The notes under the pieces: model-generated
The model's input: only the letters and a program-made list of their open reading frames with translations
What the model was told of the DNA's origin: nothing
The model's database searches: none
In this document: in pieces, positions 60,234 through 64,000 of the stretch
Layout: each line of letters opens with the position of its first letter
Numbering within the stretch: position 1 is the first letter of the stretch
Position numbers and translations under genes: made by a program
Assembly: GCF_036250695.1 (NCBI RefSeq)
Contig: NZ_CP109427.1
Span: 7,006,001 to 7,070,000 of the forward strand
DNA: 64,000 bases
Reading direction: 5' to 3'
DNA from: Streptomyces sp. NBC_01497
GTDB taxonomy: Bacteria; Actinomycetota; Actinomycetes; Streptomycetales; Streptomycetaceae

Positions 60234-60803
60234 GTGGATCTCGATCAGCTCTCCCAGGCGCTCGGCCGGAACCTCAAGCACTGGCGGGCCGAACGCGGGC
60301 TGACCCTGGACGCGCTGGCCGAGCGGGCCGGGGTGAGCCGCGGCATGATCATCCAGATCGAACAGGCCCGCACCAACCCGAGCGTCGGCACCACGGTCAA
60401 GCTCGCCGACGCCCTCGGCGTCGGCATCGCCACGCTCCTCGACTTCGAACGCGGACCCCAGGTGCGGATCGTCTCGGGCGAGCAGACCGTACGGATGTGG
60501 TCCACGCCCGCGGGCAGCGACGCGAGCCTGCTCGTCGGCAGTGACACGGAAGGCCCGCGCGAGCTGTGGTCGTGGACGCTGATGCCGGGCGACGAGAGCG
60601 CGTCGGACGCCCACCCCCCGGCCACCACCGAACTCCTGCACGTCACGGCCGGCGAACTCACCCTCGTCGTCGAAGGAGCAGCGCACCACGTGCCGGCCGG
60701 CAGCTCGGCGGCCTTCGAGGCGAACGTGGCGCACCGCTACCGCAACGACGGCGCGGAACCGGTGGAGATGGTGATGGCCGTGTCCATCCCGCCGGTGCGC
60801 TGA
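60234..60803 (+). CDS. XRE-family regulator with C-terminal cupin domain
   Basis: A 189-residue protein. LGRNLKHWRAERGLTLDALA, ERAGVSRGMIIQIEQARTNP and SVGTTVKLADALGVGIATLL form the helix-turn-helix; a cupin barrel (HPPATTELLHVTAGELTLVV, EGAAHHVPAGSSAAFEANVA, HRYRN) is the sensor. This is the MocR-unrelated PuuR/HigA-like cupin regulator group. GTG 60,234 is chosen; the frame stays open upstream through a palindromic region that is more likely a promoter. It may control the downstream catabolic genes. Confidence 0.86.
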   Translation: MDLDQLSQALGRNLKHWRAERGLTLDALAERAGVSRGMIIQIEQARTNPSVGTTVKLADALGVGIATLLDFERGPQVRIVSGEQTVRMWSTPAGSDASLLVGSDTEGPRELWSWTLMPGDESASDAHPPATTELLHVTAGELTLVVEGAAHHVPAGSSAAFEANVAHRYRNDGAEPVEMVMAVSIPPVR

Positions 60804-60857
60804 GGCGCACGTCACGGGCGGCGCGGGCCGTCGGGGAACGGCTGTTAGCGTGACCGC

Positions 60858-61412
60858 ATGCGCGCACCCATCGGAGAGTTCGACCGGGCCACCCCCGCAC
60901 CCGACTGCCTGCACCTGCTGGCGGCGCCCGTCGCCGCCGCCGTCCGCGCCTGGCGGGGCGAAATCCCCGCCGAGCGGATCCTGTTCGTGGACAGCGATCC
61001 CGCCCTCGCCGACACCGCGAACTTCGTCGAGCACTACGGTGCCGACCTCGTGGACACGTCCGCGAACTGCGTGGTCGTCGCGGGCAAACGGGGCGGCGAG
61101 ACCACACTCGCGGGCTGCCTCGTCCTCTCGCGTACGCGCGTCGACGTCAACGGGGTCGTCCGCAGGCGGCTCGGCGTCCGCAAGGCGTCGTTCGCGCCGA
61201 TGGACACCGCCGTGGAGAAGACGGGGATGGAGTACGGCGGTATCACCCCGATCGGCCTGCCCGCCGACTGGCCGCTGCTGGTCGACTCCGCCGTGGCCGC
61301 CACCGAGTGGGTACTCGTCGGCAGCGGCAGTCGCCGGGGCAAACTGATCGTGCCGGGCGCCGCGTTCGCGGCCCTGCCGGGCGCGGTGGTCGTCGAGGGG
61401 CTGGGCGCGTGA
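60858..61412 (+). CDS. YbaK/EbsC-family deacylase
   Basis: A 184-residue protein. ERILFVDSDPALADTANFVE, VDTSANCVVVAGKRGGETTL and CLVLSRTRVDVNGVVRRRLG followed by SFAPMDTAVEKTGMEYGGIT match the YbaK/ProX-type aminoacyl-tRNA editing fold (GMxxGGxTPxG). It may hydrolyse mischarged tRNA or act on a carbon-acid ester; the exact role is open. TAGCGT 6 bases before ATG 60,858 suggests a leaderless message. The last 4 bases overlap the next gene (GTGA). Confidence 0.85.
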   Translation: MRAPIGEFDRATPAPDCLHLLAAPVAAAVRAWRGEIPAERILFVDSDPALADTANFVEHYGADLVDTSANCVVVAGKRGGETTLAGCLVLSRTRVDVNGVVRRRLGVRKASFAPMDTAVEKTGMEYGGITPIGLPADWPLLVDSAVAATEWVLVGSGSRRGKLIVPGAAFAALPGAVVVEGLGA

Positions 61413-62749
61413 GCGAGCCGTCCGGCCGGGCGGCGGACGACGGGCCGGGAGTCCCCGGCCGGGCGCGCTCCGGTGGCCGGACACCGGGCGGCCCCGTGCG
61501 GGACGCCGGCGACAGCGCGCGGGACGGCCGCGGGTCCGCCGGACCGACCGGGCAGAGGGCGGGCCGCCCGCGCCGGGTGCTCGCCATCGCCGACGACCTG
61601 TCGGGCGCCGCCGAGATCTCGGTGGCTCTCGCACTGCCCGGGCGGATCGTGCTCGGCCCCCGGGCCGGTGGTCCGCCGCCCGCCGACGGCGAGGCCGTCG
61701 TGCACGACCTCGACACCCGCCAACTCCCCGGCGGTGCCGCCGCCGACGCGGTACGTGCCGCCCTGAAGGACATCGACGCCGGCACCCTCGCCTATAAGAA
61801 GGTGGACTCGCAACTGCGGGGCAACTTCGCCGAGGAGGCCGCCGCCTTCGCCGAGGGAGCGGCGGGCCTGGTCGTCACCACCGCGCTCCCGCCGCTCGGC
61901 CGGACCGTGCGCGGCGGGGTCGTCCACCTCGACGGCATACCGTTGCACGAGACCGACGGGTGGCGCGCCGAGGCGGCCCGCCCGCCCCGCTCCGTCGCCG
62001 AGGCCCTCGGGGGCCTGCCCGCCGAAGTCGTCCCCCTCGATGTCGTACGGGGGCCCGGACTGGCGGCGCGGCTCGCCGCGTTGACCGGGCGGGGCCTCGC
62101 CCCGCTGTGCGACGCGGAGACCGCCGCCGACCTCGACGCGGTCGCGGCCGCCGCGCGCGCGTGCGGCCCCGGCGTACGGCTCCTGGGTACGGCCGGACTC
62201 GGCGCCGCCGTGGGCCGGATGCTCGCGCCCTCGCACCCGGCTCCGGCGTCCGCGCCGCTTCCCGGCCCCGGCGCACGGCCGTTGCTCGTGGTGGTCGGTA
62301 CGGCCGAGCCCGCCGCGGCTGAGCAGATCGCGGCGCTCGTCGCCCTCGGCGCCCGCCATGTCGCGCTGACCACGGCCGCGTTGACCTCGCAGGAGGCGCT
62401 CGTCCCCGCTCCGGGGACCGGCGGGATCACCGTGGTGAGCATCGACGCCCGCACCGGCGTTGTCCCGGGCGCCGCACGGGCGCTCGTCGCCGGACTGGCG
62501 CGGGCCGTCGCCGCCGTACCCGTCCCCGCCGACCTGGTGCTGACCGGCGGCGAGACCGCGCGTCGCGTGCTCGACGCGCTCGGCGTGGCCGAACTCGCCC
62601 CGCACGGCCAGATCCACCACGGCGCCGTCCTCGCCACCGCGCCGGACGGACGGGCCGTCGTCACCCGCCCCGGCAGCTACGGCGGCGTCGACTCCCTGCT
62701 CACCATCGCCCGCGCACTGCGTCCCGCACCGAGTGGAGAAGCCCTGTGA
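61409..62749 (+). CDS. DUF1537 four-carbon acid sugar kinase
   Basis: A 446-residue kinase. The N-terminal ~50 residues are low-complexity and probably an over-long start. VLAIADDLSGAAEISVALAL is the ADDLTGA motif, TLAYKKVDSQLRGN the KKIDSTLRGN motif, and PADLVLTGGETARRVLDALG the C-terminal GGDTA nucleotide motif. Family members phosphorylate erythronate, threonate or related four-carbon acids. It overlaps the next gene (GTGA), which is a PdxA2-type dehydrogenase, the classical partner. GTG 61,409 overlaps the preceding stop. Confidence 0.9.
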   Translation: MSEPSGRAADDGPGVPGRARSGGRTPGGPVRDAGDSARDGRGSAGPTGQRAGRPRRVLAIADDLSGAAEISVALALPGRIVLGPRAGGPPPADGEAVVHDLDTRQLPGGAAADAVRAALKDIDAGTLAYKKVDSQLRGNFAEEAAAFAEGAAGLVVTTALPPLGRTVRGGVVHLDGIPLHETDGWRAEAARPPRSVAEALGGLPAEVVPLDVVRGPGLAARLAALTGRGLAPLCDAETAADLDAVAAAARACGPGVRLLGTAGLGAAVGRMLAPSHPAPASAPLPGPGARPLLVVVGTAEPAAAEQIAALVALGARHVALTTAALTSQEALVPAPGTGGITVVSIDARTGVVPGAARALVAGLARAVAAVPVPADLVLTGGETARRVLDALGVAELAPHGQIHHGAVLATAPDGRAVVTRPGSYGGVDSLLTIARALRPAPSGEAL

Positions 62750-63756
62750 CCGCATCCCTGCCCGTCATCGCCGTGACCATGGGGGACGGCGCGGGCGTCG
62801 GACCCGAGGTGACCGTGGCCGCCCTGCTCGACGCGGCCACGCGGGAGCGCTGCCGCCCGGTCGTCGTGGGGGACGCGGAGCGCCTGCGGCAGGCCGCGCG
62901 CATCCTCGGCGCCAGCTGCGTGATCCGGGAGGTGGACGACGTGGGCGACGCGCGTTTCGCGCCCGGCGAGATCGACGTGATCGACCTCGGACTGCTCCCC
63001 GCCGACCTGCCGTGGGGGAAGGTGTCGGCGGTCGCGGGCGACGCCGCGTACCACTACGTACGGGTCGCGGCGGGCCTCGCACTGAGCGGCGAGGCCGACG
63101 CCCTGTGCACGGCGCCGCTCAACAAGGCCGCGCTGCACGCCGGCGGCCACCACTACCCCGGCCACACCGAACTCCTGGCCGAACTCGCGGGCGTGGACGA
63201 GGTGTCGCTGATGCTGTCCACACCGAAGGTGAAGGTCATTCACGTCACCGCGCACATCGGCCTGGTGGACGCCGTGCACCGGATCGAACCCGGTCTGGTG
63301 GAGCGGACCGTGCGCCGGGGCCACCGGGCGATGGTCCGGGCCGGCGTAGCGGCGCCGGTTCTCGGTGTGTGCGGGATCAATCCGCACGCCGGCGAGAACG
63401 GACTGTTCGGGAACGGGGAGGAGGACGAGAAGATCCAGCCCGCGCTCGACGCGGTGCGGGCGGACGGCATCGACGCGCGCGGTCCGCTCCCGGCGGACGC
63501 CGCCTTCTACCTCGCCTCGCGCGGCGACCTGGACCTGGTCGTGGCCATGTACCACGACCAGGGGCACGGGCCGGTGAAGGTGCTCGGCATCGAGACCGGC
63601 GTGAACCTCACCGTGGGGCTGCCGGTGATCCGCACATCGGTGGACCACGGCACGGCGTTCGACATCGCGGGCACCGGGACGGCGGACGCCCGCAGCATGA
63701 TCGAAGCGCTGCGGCAGGCCGCGCTGATGTCCCGGGCGGCGGCGGCCGGAGCCTGA
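62746..63756 (+). CDS. PdxA2-type 4-phosphate dehydrogenase
   Basis: A 336-residue PdxA-family protein. VIAVTMGDGAGVGPEVTVAA is the start signature. DALCTAPLNKAALHAGGHHY and PGHTELLAELAGVDEVSLML hold the substrate-binding loop; the metal ligands appear in VTAHIGL, YHDQGHGPVKVLGIETGVNL and SVDHGTAFDIAGTGTAD. Beside a DUF1537 kinase such PdxA2 proteins oxidise and decarboxylate threonate or erythronate 4-phosphate to dihydroxyacetone phosphate, not pyridoxine precursors. GTGA overlap with the kinase. Confidence 0.9.
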   Translation: MTASLPVIAVTMGDGAGVGPEVTVAALLDAATRERCRPVVVGDAERLRQAARILGASCVIREVDDVGDARFAPGEIDVIDLGLLPADLPWGKVSAVAGDAAYHYVRVAAGLALSGEADALCTAPLNKAALHAGGHHYPGHTELLAELAGVDEVSLMLSTPKVKVIHVTAHIGLVDAVHRIEPGLVERTVRRGHRAMVRAGVAAPVLGVCGINPHAGENGLFGNGEEDEKIQPALDAVRADGIDARGPLPADAAFYLASRGDLDLVVAMYHDQGHGPVKVLGIETGVNLTVGLPVIRTSVDHGTAFDIAGTGTADARSMIEALRQAALMSRAAAAGA

Positions 63757-64000
63757 CCCGGCGCCCTGCCGTCCGGGCAGTCCACGGCGGGCCTGCGAAA
63801 CGCGGCGGTCCGCAGGAGAGGCCGTCCGCGCGTGGCCGTGCCGCTCAGGGGCCCAAGGCCGCGGCTGTGCGGGGGCCCGGCGTCCTGTGTCCGTCACGGG
63901 TGCGGCCGGACAGCAGGAAGCCGCACTCCTGCGACGCCGCAGGGCACTGACACCCGCAGGGCAGTGACACAACGTCACGTCCGGTCCGCCGCCTCACGTC
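63757..64000. other. Right-edge intergenic region
   Basis: No gene seen. CGCAGGGCACTGACAC and CGCAGGGCAGTGACAC form a direct repeat at about 63,938-63,972, and TGACACAACGTCA is a short inverted word. It may be the promoter of a gene beyond the edge. Confidence 0.35.

Noticed and set aside
59073..61634. Long minus-strand frame across the acyltransferase, XRE-cupin and YbaK genes
   Set aside because: It spans three well-supported plus-strand genes and a promoter region, has no motif and is an artefact of third-position GC.
1..64000. tRNA or rRNA genes
   Set aside because: No cloverleaf with a GGTTCGAATCC-type arm was found, including beside the integrase relics where a tRNA would be expected.

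Overview
The window is very GC-rich, uses GTG and TTG starts freely, and carries gene families that point to Streptomyces: a conservon (histidine-kinase-like protein, roadblock protein, DUF742 protein and small GTPase followed by a P450), the divergent elongation factor EF-Tu3, DUF5133 and DUF6328 proteins, and SpoIIE-type phosphatases paired with RsbT-like ATPases. No rRNA, tRNA or CRISPR array was seen.

Region 1 (about 171-32,400) is an accessory and partly decayed stretch. It begins just after the terminator of a gene cut by the left edge and ends just before a HipA-like kinase. Relics of the same type of tyrosine integrase lie near both ends (190-437 and 31,454-32,345). Between them are broken genes: a histidine-kinase fragment, IS5-type transposase pieces, a frameshifted zinc alcohol dehydrogenase, two damaged RsbT-like ATPases, a MerR stub, an ABC-F fragment and a truncated conserved protein. 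Intact cargo is mixed in: a three-gene membrane-bound formate dehydrogenase operon (2,818-8,146), two paralogous PP2C phosphatases, VOC and SDR enzymes with a divergent TetR regulator, a UvrA-like ATPase without a UvrB-binding region, a LOG-family hydrolase, an SDR with a divergent XRE regulator, a crotonase with a divergent TetR regulator, and a STAS protein with a divergent winged-helix regulator. Several divergent intergenic gaps hold clear palindromes that are good operator candidates.

Region 2 (about 32,400-53,100) is dense and reads as conserved chromosome: HipA-like kinase with DUF3037, two SDR reductases behind a clear TTGACA/TAGCGT promoter, uracil-DNA glycosylase, a lipoprotein, a DinB protein, a Gfo/Idh/MocA oxidoreductase, apolipoprotein N-acyltransferase, two overlapping ATP-grasp genes, an ABM monooxygenase, uppP (frameshifted as given), a 3-hydroxyisobutyryl-CoA hydrolase-like protein, a TVP38 membrane protein, EF-Tu3, a spermidine-synthase-like protein, an MFS transporter, a DUF8017-like membrane protein and a DedA protein.

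Region 3 (about 53,100-64,000) holds a P450 convergent with a five-gene conservon operon (cvnA-B-C-D and a CYP157-like P450 without the K-helix ExxR arginine). Then come a hexapeptide acyltransferase, an XRE-cupin regulator under a palindromic upstream region, a YbaK deacylase, and an overlapping DUF1537 kinase/PdxA2 pair that probably breaks down four-carbon sugar acids.
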